Positions 19,482-27,579 of a stretch of 64,000 bases of DNA are shown here, piece by piece. The DNA is from an uncultured Pseudodesulfovibrio sp. (GTDB lineage: Bacteria; Desulfobacterota; Desulfovibrionia; Desulfovibrionales; Desulfovibrionaceae): the NCBI RefSeq assembly GCF_963664965.1, contig NZ_OY761823.1, positions 2,994,001-3,058,000 of the forward strand, in the 5' to 3' direction. The notes under the pieces were generated by a model. It was not told the DNA's origin, did not search any database, and worked only from the letters and a program-made list of their open reading frames with translations. The first letter of the stretch is position 1. Each line of letters begins with the position of its first letter. The translations under genes and the position numbers were made by a program.

Positions 19482-20282
19482 CTAAAAAAACGCGCTAATG
19501 AGCATTCTTGTCGCGACCACGAACAGCAGGATCGCGAATATCTTCTTGAGCTTTGCCACAGGCAGGCTGTGTGCCAGCTTCGCCCCAAGCGGTGCGGTCA
19601 ACACACTCATGCAGATAATGCCGAGGAAAGCAGGAATGTATACGTAGCCGATATGCGGACCGGGAATGCCCTCGACACCGAGACCGTTGACGACAAACCC
19701 GGCGGTTCCGGCGAGCGCAATGGGAAGACCGACAGCCGCAGCCGTGGCAATCGCAGTATGCATGGTCTGGTTGCACCAGCTCAGAAACGGGACGGTCAAC
19801 GTGCCGCCGCCGATACCGACGAGTGCAGAGAAAATACCAATGCCGTTCCCCACGCCGAACATACCGGCCATACCGGGCAATTCGCGGGCGGATTCCGTTT
19901 TCTTCCCGGTCAGCATTTTCGTGGCGACATAATAGAGAAACACGCCGAACAATGCCTTCAGGAACATGGTGGACAATATCGAGGCCAGCCATGCGCCGAG
20001 ATACGTGCCGGTTATGATCCCCGGAGCCAAGCGCCAGAACGCACTGTAGTTGATAGCTCCGCGCTTGTGATGGGCACGCATGCTTGAAAGGGACGTGAAA
20101 ATGATGGTCGCAAGCGATGTACCGAGCGCGATATGCTGAATATGAACATCGGGAAAGCCTTGCAGTTCAAATGCGATATTGAGCATCGGCACGATGACCA
20201 GTCCACCGCCGATACCGAGCAGACCGGCCAACACGCCCGCAAACGCGCCAAGCACGATGTAAAGAAGATATGTTGTTATCAT
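19482..20282 (-). CDS. TauE/SafE family anion permease
   Basis: A 266-residue permease with about eight membrane helices in two repeats. Each repeat holds the family glycine-rich turn (GLLGIGGGLVIVPML and ALVGIGGGTLTVPFLSW). TauE/SafE proteins move sulfite, sulfonates or other organic anions. It is the last gene of an operon with a GntR regulator and an FMN 2-hydroxyacid dehydrogenase, so a hydroxy- or sulfo-carboxylate is a reasonable substrate guess. A hairpin separates it from the dehydrogenase. A second, larger TauE protein is at 46319-47446. Confidence 0.88.
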   Translation of the reverse strand: MITTYLLYIVLGAFAGVLAGLLGIGGGLVIVPMLNIAFELQGFPDVHIQHIALGTSLATIIFTSLSSMRAHHKRGAINYSAFWRLAPGIITGTYLGAWLASILSTMFLKALFGVFLYYVATKMLTGKKTESARELPGMAGMFGVGNGIGIFSALVGIGGGTLTVPFLSWCNQTMHTAIATAAAVGLPIALAGTAGFVVNGLGVEGIPGPHIGYVYIPAFLGIICMSVLTAPLGAKLAHSLPVAKLKKIFAILLFVVATRMLISAFF

Positions 20283-20291
20283 GATATATCC

Positions 20292-20316
20292 CGGCCCGCC
20301 TCAGTGAGACGGGCCG
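20292..20316 (-). repeat. Intercistronic hairpin between dehydrogenase and TauE genes
   Basis: CGGCCCG (20292-20298) pairs with CGGGCCG (20310-20316), and CTCA/TGAG extends the stem after one mismatch. No T-run follows on the - strand. It may stabilise the upstream message or lower expression of the permease. Confidence 0.6.
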
Positions 20317-20328
20317 CTTTGGTAATGA

Positions 20329-21348
20329 TTATTTGAAGAGTACCCGGTCAGTAATGGACTTGATGTCGGCGCTGCCGGTCAAAACCATGGCCTGCTTGAG
20401 CTGCCCCTTGAGCATTGCGTAATATTTCTCGACCCCTTCCTGCAAACCGCCCATGGCGGCAACAGATACAGGACGGCCAACCATGACCGCATCGGCACCG
20501 AGGGCCACCATCTTGAGGACATCGCTGCCGTCACGGACACCTCCGTCCACAAGAATGCAGATATCTCCCTTGACCGCCTTGGCGATACCGGACAACACCT
20601 CGGCAGTACCCGGTGCGTGGTCAAGCACACGGCCACCGTGGTTGGAGACGACAATGGCATCGGCCCCGACCTCGACCGCACGTTTCGCCTCATCCGGGGT
20701 CATGATCCCCTTGAGAATGAATTTCGCGCCCCAGCCATGTATCTTGGCGACAATTTCCTTGAGCTGGGCAAGTGTCTTGGGCGCCACAGGCCGCCCCATT
20801 TGGCGCAGGGTAATCAATCCGGCGGCGTCCACATCCATGCCGTAGACCGAACAGCCGGTAGCACGGGCCTTTTCGAACTTTTCTTCTATTTCATCCCCTT
20901 CCCACGGCTTGATGAACGGAATTCCATGTCCGTCGTTCTTTTCAACAGCCGAGAAACCCGCTTCATGAATAAACGGCGGCACACCGTCGCCCACACCGGC
21001 AATGAGTCCTGCTGCCCTGCTACCGCCGACAACCGCATCCGCATATGCTTCCTCGGAAATGGCTCCACCCATATTGAATGATACGCCGCCGATCGGCGCG
21101 GCAATCACAGGCATATCAAGATCGTAACCAAGGACGGAACACGTCGTGTCCGGGTCAGTGACGCCGTGCAGAAGACGCATGTTGAGCCGGATATTCGCCA
21201 GTGCCGAAACATTGTTCTTGAAGGACGCTCCGGTACCGAGACCTCCCATGCCGGGAACTTCGCCCACACAAGCCCTGCCGTCACAGACCTTGCAGACACG
21301 ACAGAATCCTTTCATCATTTCACGAGCCTTATCCTTGACCTCTTTCAT
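20329..21348 (-). CDS. FMN-dependent alpha-hydroxy-acid dehydrogenase/oxidase family protein
   Basis: A 339-residue barrel of the glycolate oxidase/L-lactate dehydrogenase family. The segment AIVVSNHGGRVLDHAPG holds the catalytic His-Gly-Gly-Arg, and ILVDGGVRDGSDVLKMVALG with VMVGRPVSVA binds the FMN phosphate. The N-terminus has four cysteines (C16, C19, C22, C27 in CRVCKVCDGRAC), seen in versions from anaerobes but not in classical lactate oxidases; their role is unknown to me. GGAGG four bases upstream fixes the start. It sits between a FadR-type regulator and a TauE permease. The substrate is likely lactate or another 2-hydroxyacid. Confidence 0.88.
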   Translation of the reverse strand: MKEVKDKAREMMKGFCRVCKVCDGRACVGEVPGMGGLGTGASFKNNVSALANIRLNMRLLHGVTDPDTTCSVLGYDLDMPVIAAPIGGVSFNMGGAISEEAYADAVVGGSRAAGLIAGVGDGVPPFIHEAGFSAVEKNDGHGIPFIKPWEGDEIEEKFEKARATGCSVYGMDVDAAGLITLRQMGRPVAPKTLAQLKEIVAKIHGWGAKFILKGIMTPDEAKRAVEVGADAIVVSNHGGRVLDHAPGTAEVLSGIAKAVKGDICILVDGGVRDGSDVLKMVALGADAVMVGRPVSVAAMGGLQEGVEKYYAMLKGQLKQAMVLTGSADIKSITDRVLFK

Positions 21349-21372
21349 GGAACCTCCAACTGAAACTACCTG

Positions 21373-22065
21373 TTATTTATTCGAAAAAACAATGGCTTCG
21401 ACTTCATCAAGATGCATACGCATAGCCCGTTCAGCCTGCATGACATGACCGCCCTTCACGGCCTCTACAATGCGTCGGTGAGCGGCCAGCGATGCCTTCT
21501 GGCGCTTTGGTGATTGCAAACCCTCTGCCCTGCTATCGGAAAAATCATCGTGCAAAGCCGCAACCATGGCACGCAGGACCTGATTTCCTGAAGCCTCGGC
21601 AAGCAACCCGTGCAACTTCTGGTCATAAGCACGACCGGTTTCACCGGCCTTGACCTGACGGGACTGCTCGGCGATGACGGCTTCCATTCGAGTAATCAGA
21701 TCAGGAGACGCATTGCGTGCCGCCATTGCGGCAATTTCCGGTTCAATAAGCTTGCGGACTTCAAAAATATCACGAAGCTCCGGCTGCATCCTCATGATCG
21801 CTCCGGCCAGCGACACAGCGAAATCCTCCGGCTCACTGTCACTGACGAACGTTCCGGCCCCCTGACGGCTCTCGACCATTCCCTGCTCAGACAAAGCCCG
21901 AATGGCCTCGCGAACGGTGTTGCGCGATACCGAAAACAATTCGGCCAACCGACGCTCCGGCGGCAACCTGTCCCCGCGTACCAACTCGCCCCGATCAATC
22001 ATCCCTCGAATCTGAAGAACAATATCCTCGTAAATAGACTTTCTGCTGACTGGTTTTACATCCAT
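21373..22065 (-). CDS. GntR/FadR-family transcriptional regulator (LldR-like)
   Basis: A 230-residue regulator. The N-terminal winged helix contains LPPERRLAELFSVSRNTVREAIRAL and the GAGTFV wing. The C-terminal all-helical FCD ligand domain has the typical metal/ligand residues. The start at 22065 lies nine bases after GAGGAG; upstream ATGs overlap that site. FCD regulators often sense lactate, pyruvate or other carboxylates, which suits the downstream hydroxyacid dehydrogenase. A perfect TGGT-N3-ACCA operator lies about 120 bases upstream, suggesting autoregulation of the three-gene operon. Confidence 0.92.
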   Translation of the reverse strand: MDVKPVSRKSIYEDIVLQIRGMIDRGELVRGDRLPPERRLAELFSVSRNTVREAIRALSEQGMVESRQGAGTFVSDSEPEDFAVSLAGAIMRMQPELRDIFEVRKLIEPEIAAMAARNASPDLITRMEAVIAEQSRQVKAGETGRAYDQKLHGLLAEASGNQVLRAMVAALHDDFSDSRAEGLQSPKRQKASLAAHRRIVEAVKGGHVMQAERAMRMHLDEVEAIVFSNK

Positions 22066-22183
22066 GAAAACCATCTCCTCATAACCACGCAATCACGGCC
22101 TGACGGCCCTCGAATGAATTCTGCCACGTTTCAGGACAAACCAACGCCTTCCTCTGAAAATCAGATTGGTGCTGCATTCGGCT

Positions 22184-22215
22184 ATTGGTTGGACCAATCA
22201 TCCAGTTAGACCAAT
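22184..22215. promoter_or_regulatory. Candidate GntR operator (TGGT-N3-ACCA) upstream of the regulator operon
   Basis: ATTGGT-TGG-ACCAAT (22184-22198) is a perfect inverted repeat with the TGGT-N3-ACCA core used by FadR-subfamily GntR proteins. An additional ACCAAT half-site lies at 22210-22215, and an ATTGGT on the other side near 22165. It precedes the GntR gene. Confidence 0.65.
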
Positions 22216-22305
22216 CCGCCCCACAGGTCAACAACAACCTGCGAGCGCACCGGAATGCGACGAAAAGAGAAGTCAGAACCGACTGAATATATAGGAGTTA
22301 ATCAG

Positions 22306-23490
22306 CTACGCACTTCGCAGCGTATGCAGGGTGATTTCCGGAACGGCTCCCAACCTCATGGGCGGGCCCCAATAGCCGGTTCCCACATTGACATACAGCA
22401 ATGTATTTTCATGCAGGTGCAGCCCTCGAATATATGGCTGGAAAAAATGAATGGCGAGCGTCCACGGAAAATACTGACCGCCATGAGTATGGCCGGAAAG
22501 CTGAATATCAAACCCCGCACGGCTTGCTTCAAAGACCGATCGCGGTTGATGCGCCAAAAGAATGGAAACATCATGCTCAGGGGCATCTGCCATGGCCTTT
22601 GCCGGAGAGGAGTCGTGCGGTGGATAGATGCGCCCGCCCGTAAAATCGGTCACCCCGCCAAGAAGAATCCTTCCCTTGCCCGTCTCTATGAGAGTGTGCT
22701 CATTGTTGAGCGGCTTCATGCCAAGGTCTTTCAACTTGTGAGTCCATCGCTCCACACCGGAGTAATATTCATGGTTCCCGGTACAAAACCAGACGCCATG
22801 CGGAGCTGCAAGACTCCCGAAAGGACCGACCGCACCGTTGAGTGCCGCAACAGACCCGTCAACGACATCGCCGGTATGCACGATCATGTCGGCGCCGAGT
22901 GAATTGACCTCATCCACCACCATGCGAGTCCAGTCGCCCCGAATGGTCGGTCCGATATGCGTATCTGAAATCTGTGCAATGGTGAAACCGTCGAGTCCTG
23001 CGGGAAGACCTATAACAGGTAACTCATTATGAACTATCGAAGGCTTGCGCCGAGCTTCATAGACAGCATACCCGGCCATCGGCATGGAAACGGCAAGAAT
23101 GCCTGCATTGGTGACATTGAGCAGAAAACGCCGCCGCTCCCGGTCTGGCCCGATAAAATAAGGCCGCCTGCTTCGCCTGATGTAAAATTTTCTCGCAAAA
23201 TGAACGGTCCTGCGTACCAGAATGGGGAAATCCCTCAGGAGCATGAAAACCACGACAATCGAGACCAGCCCAAGGAAGCTGTAACCGATCCAATCGATCA
23301 CATTGAAAATATCACTGCCAACCGACTCTCGACGGACAAACCACAAAACACGCTGTCCATAAAGCAGAACGGCAATACAGAACCACGCAGCCAGTTTTCG
23401 CCCACGGCTTATCGGCATGGGCTCGACAAGACGCCAGCCAAGGTAGGCAATCAGAAAGGTTGCGACAGTAAGAACAAAAACAAGCCACAT
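22306..23490 (-). CDS. Membrane-anchored metallophosphoesterase
   Basis: About 394 residues. Three to four N-terminal membrane helices (WLVFVLTVATFLIAYLGW and following) are followed by a calcineurin-like phosphoesterase domain with the full metal motif set: QISDTHIG, VHTGDVVDG, CTGNHEYYSG and SGHTHGGQYFP. The family (YkuE/YaeI-like) includes enzymes acting on lipid-linked pyrophosphates such as UDP-diacylglucosamine. The substrate here is unknown. The start at 23490 is six bases after CCGGGA; longer frames to 23580 lack a better site. It stands alone and diverges from the nrdG leader region. Confidence 0.82.
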   Translation of the reverse strand: MWLVFVLTVATFLIAYLGWRLVEPMPISRGRKLAAWFCIAVLLYGQRVLWFVRRESVGSDIFNVIDWIGYSFLGLVSIVVVFMLLRDFPILVRRTVHFARKFYIRRSRRPYFIGPDRERRRFLLNVTNAGILAVSMPMAGYAVYEARRKPSIVHNELPVIGLPAGLDGFTIAQISDTHIGPTIRGDWTRMVVDEVNSLGADMIVHTGDVVDGSVAALNGAVGPFGSLAAPHGVWFCTGNHEYYSGVERWTHKLKDLGMKPLNNEHTLIETGKGRILLGGVTDFTGGRIYPPHDSSPAKAMADAPEHDVSILLAHQPRSVFEASRAGFDIQLSGHTHGGQYFPWTLAIHFFQPYIRGLHLHENTLLYVNVGTGYWGPPMRLGAVPEITLHTLRSA

Positions 23491-23666
23491 AAGCATTCCC
23501 GGTAGTTTCTCCTTTTCCCCTTCTGCCCACATGGGATACAATTCAATATTTGTCAAATTGCTGCACAACCGCCCCCCCACAAAAAAACTCTCCCGTCCTT
23601 ATTTTTTGGCAAAAAGCAAAGGCAAAAGACATGCCAAAAAAAAGCAGAAAAAAAGGCATACATCAC

Positions 23667-23885
23667 TTGACAAACCGAGAGAGGTTGCGGCTATTGCGCT
23701 TCCCGCAAACCGGGAAAAAGTCACATTTTTTTAGACTCTCTCCCTGTGGAATCCGGCCAAAAAAGAGTTTCCAACCGGGAACCCTTGTGGTAAGTAAGTT
23801 TCATCTTGGCGACATGCTTTTTTCAAAGTCGCAACATCCTTCGCCTGTCGAAAACCGCCCCCTTTGAATGAGGGGATTTTTTTTT
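23667..23885 (+). other. Structured non-coding leader or small RNA upstream of nrdG
   Basis: No gene is credible from 23491 to 24196. TTGACA (23667-23672) with a weak -10 (GCTATT, 23690-23695) could start an RNA near 23702. Hairpins follow: TTCCCG/CGGGAA (23700-23716), GTTTCC/GGGAAC (23767-23782), and GCGAC (23809-23813)/GTCGC (23828-23832). A terminator-like CCCCT (23859-23863)/AGGGG (23871-23875) with nine T completes it. TTCAAAG (23822-23828) is perfectly complementary to CTTTGAA (23862-23868) and would block that terminator. I recognise no known riboswitch class. Confidence 0.45.
23859..23885 (+). terminator. Terminator-like stem in the nrdG leader
   Basis: CCCCT (23859-23863) pairs with AGGGG (23871-23875) around a seven-base loop, and a run of nine T starts at 23877. 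It lies 310 bases before nrdG, so it may end a separate short RNA or act conditionally. Confidence 0.55.
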
Positions 23886-23921
23886 CTAAACTTCATCTAG
23901 AAAAAAGTTAAATATATTCGC

Positions 23922-23940
23922 GTTTACTGATTTGGTAAAC
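23922..23940. promoter_or_regulatory. Inverted repeat GTTTAC-N7-GTAAAC, possible operator for nrdG-nrdD
   Basis: A perfect 6-bp inverted repeat in the AT-rich promoter region of nrdG. It does not match the NrdR, FNR or Rex consensus that I know. The regulator is not identified. Confidence 0.35.
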
Positions 23941-24196
23941 TGTTGAAAACTTTTTCATAATGACAACAATTGCTGATAACTGCTCAAAACAGCGACTACA
24001 CACCTGACTAGGCTATTTTTACACTGGAACCCCCTGTACAAAAAACTTTTCCTGAGTTAGACAAAGAGACACGCGCCAACAGCTTCCCAAACGTGCAAAA
24101 GGGCTGTTGGCTGACCGAAAAGATGATGCTTCACGCAACGTCACAAAAGAACACACGCGGTCACTTACTGTTTCCGGGGAAAGGGAGAAGACAAGA

Positions 24197-24880
24197 ATGA
24201 ATGAACCCAATGAGGTTTGGAAATACGTGCGCGGTTTCGAGAAGCTAAGCTTCTGCGACTGGCCGGGCCGCCACACCTGCGTTATTTTTTTGGGTGGATG
24301 CAATCTACATTGCCCGACGTGCCACAATTTTCAGCTCGCATGGGACATGCAATCCCTGCCCGTCATCGACCACAGCCGGATCAATGGCTTTCTTCGTGAC
24401 CGCGCCGGCTGGCTCGACGGGATAACCGTCACCGGCGGCGAGCCCACCACTGTCCCCGGCATTGGCGAACTTCTCTATGAATTGAAGAAATCCGGCCTGC
24501 CCGTAAAAATGGACACGAACGGAATGCGTCCCGAAGTCGTCAAGGATCTCATGAAGTATGAGCTGGCAGATGTCTTTGCCGTGGACGTCAAAGGCCCGTA
24601 TGAAAAATACCCGTCCCTGACAGGCCACGCCGTGTCCGCAATCGCGGCCAAAGCCAATCTCGAACGTATTTTCGAGCTGGCCGAGACAAAACCCGAGGCA
24701 TTCTACTTCAGAATCACACGGGTCCCCGGCCTCACTGAGAACGATCTCGCCACTGCCCAGAGCTATCTGCCTCTGGAATACGATCTCACCATTCAAAAAT
24801 ATGTGCCCCCAAGGAGGATGACGGAGCATGCCAAGCCAGATCATGAAGAGAGACGGCCGGTTGGAAACGTGGTCAACTGA
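24197..24880 (+). CDS. nrdG: Anaerobic ribonucleotide reductase activating protein
   Basis: A 227-residue radical-SAM enzyme that installs the glycyl radical on NrdD. The cluster motif CNLHCPTC (C35, C39, C42) binds the [4Fe-4S] that cleaves S-adenosylmethionine, and DGITVTGGEPT is the SAM-binding GGE motif. The start at 24197 follows GGGAGA by eight bases; a longer frame to 24107 lacks family similarity. Its 3' end overlaps nrdD by 53 bases, indicating coupled translation. The ~700-base upstream region contains structured RNA and an inverted repeat. Confidence 0.93.
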   Translation: MNEPNEVWKYVRGFEKLSFCDWPGRHTCVIFLGGCNLHCPTCHNFQLAWDMQSLPVIDHSRINGFLRDRAGWLDGITVTGGEPTTVPGIGELLYELKKSGLPVKMDTNGMRPEVVKDLMKYELADVFAVDVKGPYEKYPSLTGHAVSAIAAKANLERIFELAETKPEAFYFRITRVPGLTENDLATAQSYLPLEYDLTIQKYVPPRRMTEHAKPDHEERRPVGNVVN

Positions 24881-26885
24881 CCGCATCGCCCAGGCCATTT
24901 TCAAAGCGCTCAGCGCCAGCGGGATCAAAGACCCCCTCCTCTCCAAACGTCTTGCAAAGAAGGTCGAGAAAAAACTCGACGGCATCGACATTCCCGAGCA
25001 GGAGCACGTCCAGAACACGGTCGAACAGATTCTCATGGAATCCCGCCAGTTCGAAATCGCCAAGAAATATATTCTTTACAGAGAGAAACGCCGCCAGCTG
25101 CGTTCGCAAAAGGAAGCCTATCTTGATATCAAGGACGTCATCGACACCTACCTTGATCAGGCTGACTGGCGCGTCAATGAAAATGCAAACATGACGCACT
25201 CCTTTCAGGGACTCATGCTGCATCTTTCCGGAACGGTGCAGGCCCGTTACGCTCTGGAAAAATACCCGGAAGAAATTCGCCTCGCCCACGAGCACGGCTA
25301 TTTCCATATACATGATCTTTCATTCGGTCTCGCCGGATACTGTGCGGGCTGGTCCCTACGCGATCTGTTGCTTGAAGGATTCAATCTGGAAGGACGCGCC
25401 TCGGCCGGTCCGGCCAAGCATTTCGACACCGCGCTCGGGCAGATGAACAACTTCCTCGGCACACTCCAGAACGAGTGGGCCGGCGCACAGGCGTTCAATA
25501 ATGTCGACACCTATCTTGCTCCGTTCATCCGCCATGACGGCCTGAGCTACGACCAAGTCCGCCAGTGCATGCAGAAATTCGTGTTCAACCTGAACACCAC
25601 GTCCCGCTGGGGTGGGCAGTCTCCGTTTACCAACCTTTCCTTCGACCTTGTCGCGCCGAAGCATATCGCGTCCGAACCGATCATCATCGGCGGAAAATAT
25701 GACGACGAGCTGACGTACGGCGACTTTGAAGAAGAAATGGCCATGATCAACAAGGCCTACATCGAGGTCATGCTTGAAGGCGATCACCACGACCGCATCT
25801 TCTCGTTCCCGATCCCGACGTACAACGTCACCGAAGACTTCCCGTGGGAATCCGAAATCGGCGAACTGCTCATGAAGCTCACCGCCAAATACGGTGTCCC
25901 CTACTTCCAGAACTTCATCAGTTCGGACCTCAATCCTGAAGACGTGCGCTCCATGTGCTGCCGCCTCCAGATGGATCTGCGTGAGCTGCGGACCAAGACA
26001 GGCGGCCTGTTCGGCGCAGGTGACCTGACCGGCTCCATCGGCGTGGTCACACTCAACCTGCCCAAACTTGCCTATCTGGCCCAGAGTGAAGACGATTTCC
26101 TCGATCTCATCACGGAATACGCGGAACTCGCCAAGGATTCACTCGAATACAAACGCAAGGTCATCAACAACAACCTTGAATCGGGTATGTTCCCGTGGTC
26201 CAAGCGCTATCTGAAAAACGGATACAAGGGCCACTTCTCCACCATCGGCCTGCTCGGTGGACACGAAGCCTGTCTCAATCTCATCGGCAAGGGCATCGAA
26301 ACCGAATCCGGCGTCCGCCTCATGCGTCGCACACTGAATCACCTGCGTCGCCTGACCTCCCGCTTTCAGGAGGAAACCGGCAGCCTGTACAATCTCGAAG
26401 CCACTCCCGCCGAAGGAACCAGCTACCGTCTGGCCAAAATCGACAAGGCGCTCTATGCCGACATCAAGGCACAGGGCAACGGCACACCGTACTACACCAA
26501 CTCCACGCAGTTGCCTGTGGGCATCTCCGAGGATGTGCTTTATGCCCTTGAGCATCAGAACCAGTTGCAACCGCTCTACACCGGCGGCACGGTCTTCCAC
26601 ACCTTCCTTGGCGAAGCTGTGGCCGATCCGGCATCACTCAAGAACTTCATCCTCAAGGCGTTCTCCAAGACCAAGATTCCGTATGTCTCGGTCACACCGA
26701 CCTTCTCCATCTGCAAGGAGCACGGTTACGTTCTCGGCGAACACTTTGAATGCCCCACCTGCGGTCAGGAAGCCGAAGTCTACACCCGTATCGTCGGCTA
26801 CTATCGTCCGGTCTCCCGCTGGAACAAGGGAAAACAGGCGGAATATACCGACCGCGTCGTCTTCAGTGACTGCCTGTGCAATTAA
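24828..26885 (+). CDS. nrdD: Anaerobic (class III) ribonucleoside-triphosphate reductase
   Basis: A 685-residue oxygen-sensitive enzyme that makes deoxynucleoside triphosphates. The N-terminus (KRDGRLETWSTDRIAQAI) is an ATP-cone allosteric domain. The C-terminus has a zinc-binding cysteine pair (ECPTCGQE) and the glycyl-radical loop RIVGYYRP, with the radical expected on G657. AGGAGG lies ten bases before the start inside nrdG. It is made with its activase NrdG, as expected for a strict anaerobe. A long perfect palindrome follows the stop codon. Confidence 0.96.
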   Translation: MPSQIMKRDGRLETWSTDRIAQAIFKALSASGIKDPLLSKRLAKKVEKKLDGIDIPEQEHVQNTVEQILMESRQFEIAKKYILYREKRRQLRSQKEAYLDIKDVIDTYLDQADWRVNENANMTHSFQGLMLHLSGTVQARYALEKYPEEIRLAHEHGYFHIHDLSFGLAGYCAGWSLRDLLLEGFNLEGRASAGPAKHFDTALGQMNNFLGTLQNEWAGAQAFNNVDTYLAPFIRHDGLSYDQVRQCMQKFVFNLNTTSRWGGQSPFTNLSFDLVAPKHIASEPIIIGGKYDDELTYGDFEEEMAMINKAYIEVMLEGDHHDRIFSFPIPTYNVTEDFPWESEIGELLMKLTAKYGVPYFQNFISSDLNPEDVRSMCCRLQMDLRELRTKTGGLFGAGDLTGSIGVVTLNLPKLAYLAQSEDDFLDLITEYAELAKDSLEYKRKVINNNLESGMFPWSKRYLKNGYKGHFSTIGLLGGHEACLNLIGKGIETESGVRLMRRTLNHLRRLTSRFQEETGSLYNLEATPAEGTSYRLAKIDKALYADIKAQGNGTPYYTNSTQLPVGISEDVLYALEHQNQLQPLYTGGTVFHTFLGEAVADPASLKNFILKAFSKTKIPYVSVTPTFSICKEHGYVLGEHFECPTCGQEAEVYTRIVGYYRPVSRWNKGKQAEYTDRVVFSDCLCN

Positions 26886-26941
26886 CGTAAATACATTTCT
26901 CAACCCCTGCTAGAGGAAGCATGGCTTGAGGATATTGGGAA

Positions 26942-26978
26942 TGTGAGGCCTTCGTCGTTCAACGACGAAGGCCTCACA
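26942..26978. repeat. 37-base perfect palindrome after nrdD
   Basis: An 18-base arm (26942-26959) beginning TGTGAGGCC is the exact reverse complement of 26961-26978, with a single C between. It would form an exceptionally stable hairpin in RNA, but no T-run follows on either strand. It probably defines the nrdD mRNA 3' end; a protein-binding role cannot be excluded. Confidence 0.8.
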
Positions 26979-27070
26979 CATTTCTGCGCCTGTCACAGCG
27001 AAAAAACCGACAAATATGACGCAAAAAAAAGACATGAAAACTTTATCCAATTCTTCATTGACACCCCCAT

Positions 27071-27090
27071 AATTGAGACTTATTTTCAAT
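27071..27090. promoter_or_regulatory. Fur-box-like operator upstream of feoA
   Basis: ATTGA and TCAAT half-sites (within 27071-27090) with an AT-rich centre resemble the Fur operator. It lies about 30-45 bases before feoA, a position suited to iron repression. Confidence 0.5.
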
Positions 27091-27117
27091 CACACACAGC
27101 AACGGTAAAAGGGAAAA

Positions 27118-27402
27118 ATGACTCAAAAACCACTCACAGATTATCCTGAAGGAACTATCGTCCGTGTCGCCGATATCAACGGCGGACAACGGGCACGGGC
27201 ACGCATGCTCGCCATGGGCATGACGCCGGGATGCCCAGTGGAAATCCTTTCAGGAGGCCCCACAGGATGTCGCGTACGCGTACGCGGTTCAGAAGTTGTC
27301 CTGTGCTGCGGTCTGGCCGGGAAGATTCTGGCTGTTGAAAATGATGCCAAGGAAGGACCGCATTGCAAATGCTGTCCAAAGGCACACGCAAAAGCTTCAT
27401 GA
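27118..27402 (+). CDS. feoA: FeoA-family protein
   Basis: A 94-residue SH3-like FeoA domain protein (GTIVRVADINGGQRARARM, then MGMTPGCPVEIL and a Gly-rich VRVRGSEVVLC strand). The C-terminus adds a short cysteine-rich tail, CKCCPKAHAKAS, which could bind metal. FeoA assists the FeoB ferrous iron transporter at the inner membrane, but no feoB is next to it. A Fur-like box lies upstream and a clear terminator downstream, so it is a single-gene unit. It may be one of several FeoA copies, as in many Desulfovibrio. Confidence 0.85.
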   Translation: MTQKPLTDYPEGTIVRVADINGGQRARARMLAMGMTPGCPVEILSGGPTGCRVRVRGSEVVLCCGLAGKILAVENDAKEGPHCKCCPKAHAKAS

Positions 27403-27427
27403 TTTTCACCGCATACGCATACTTGCC

Positions 27428-27456
27428 AAGCCGCCGTTCAGGCGGCTTTTCTTTTT
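27428..27456 (+). terminator. Terminator of feoA
   Basis: AAGCCGCC (27428-27435) and GGCGGCTT (27441-27448) form a perfect 8-bp stem with loop GTTCA, followed by TTCTTTTT. Confidence 0.9.
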
Positions 27457-27579
27457 ATGAGGGAAGAACCAGCAGACCAACGCCTCGACACATTTTCATG
27501 CGACGAATCGGAATTATACTTGTATCACGACGTCGCACGGTGCTAGAGTAAGGCCAAGACTGTGGAGGTCACGCATTAC

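Noticed and set aside
22255-22902. Frame opposite the metallophosphoesterase
   Set aside because: Antisense to intact phosphoesterase motifs and without protein-like composition.
23667-23885. 6S RNA, cobalamin or c-di-GMP riboswitch identity for the nrdG leader RNA
   Set aside because: Length is compatible with 6S, but the 5' and 3' ends do not form the required long closing helix. The conserved boxes of the B12 and c-di-GMP classes are not present.
24107-24196. Longer NrdG with 30 extra N-terminal residues
   Set aside because: The extra residues show no family similarity and the ATG at 24197 has a proper GGGAGA site.
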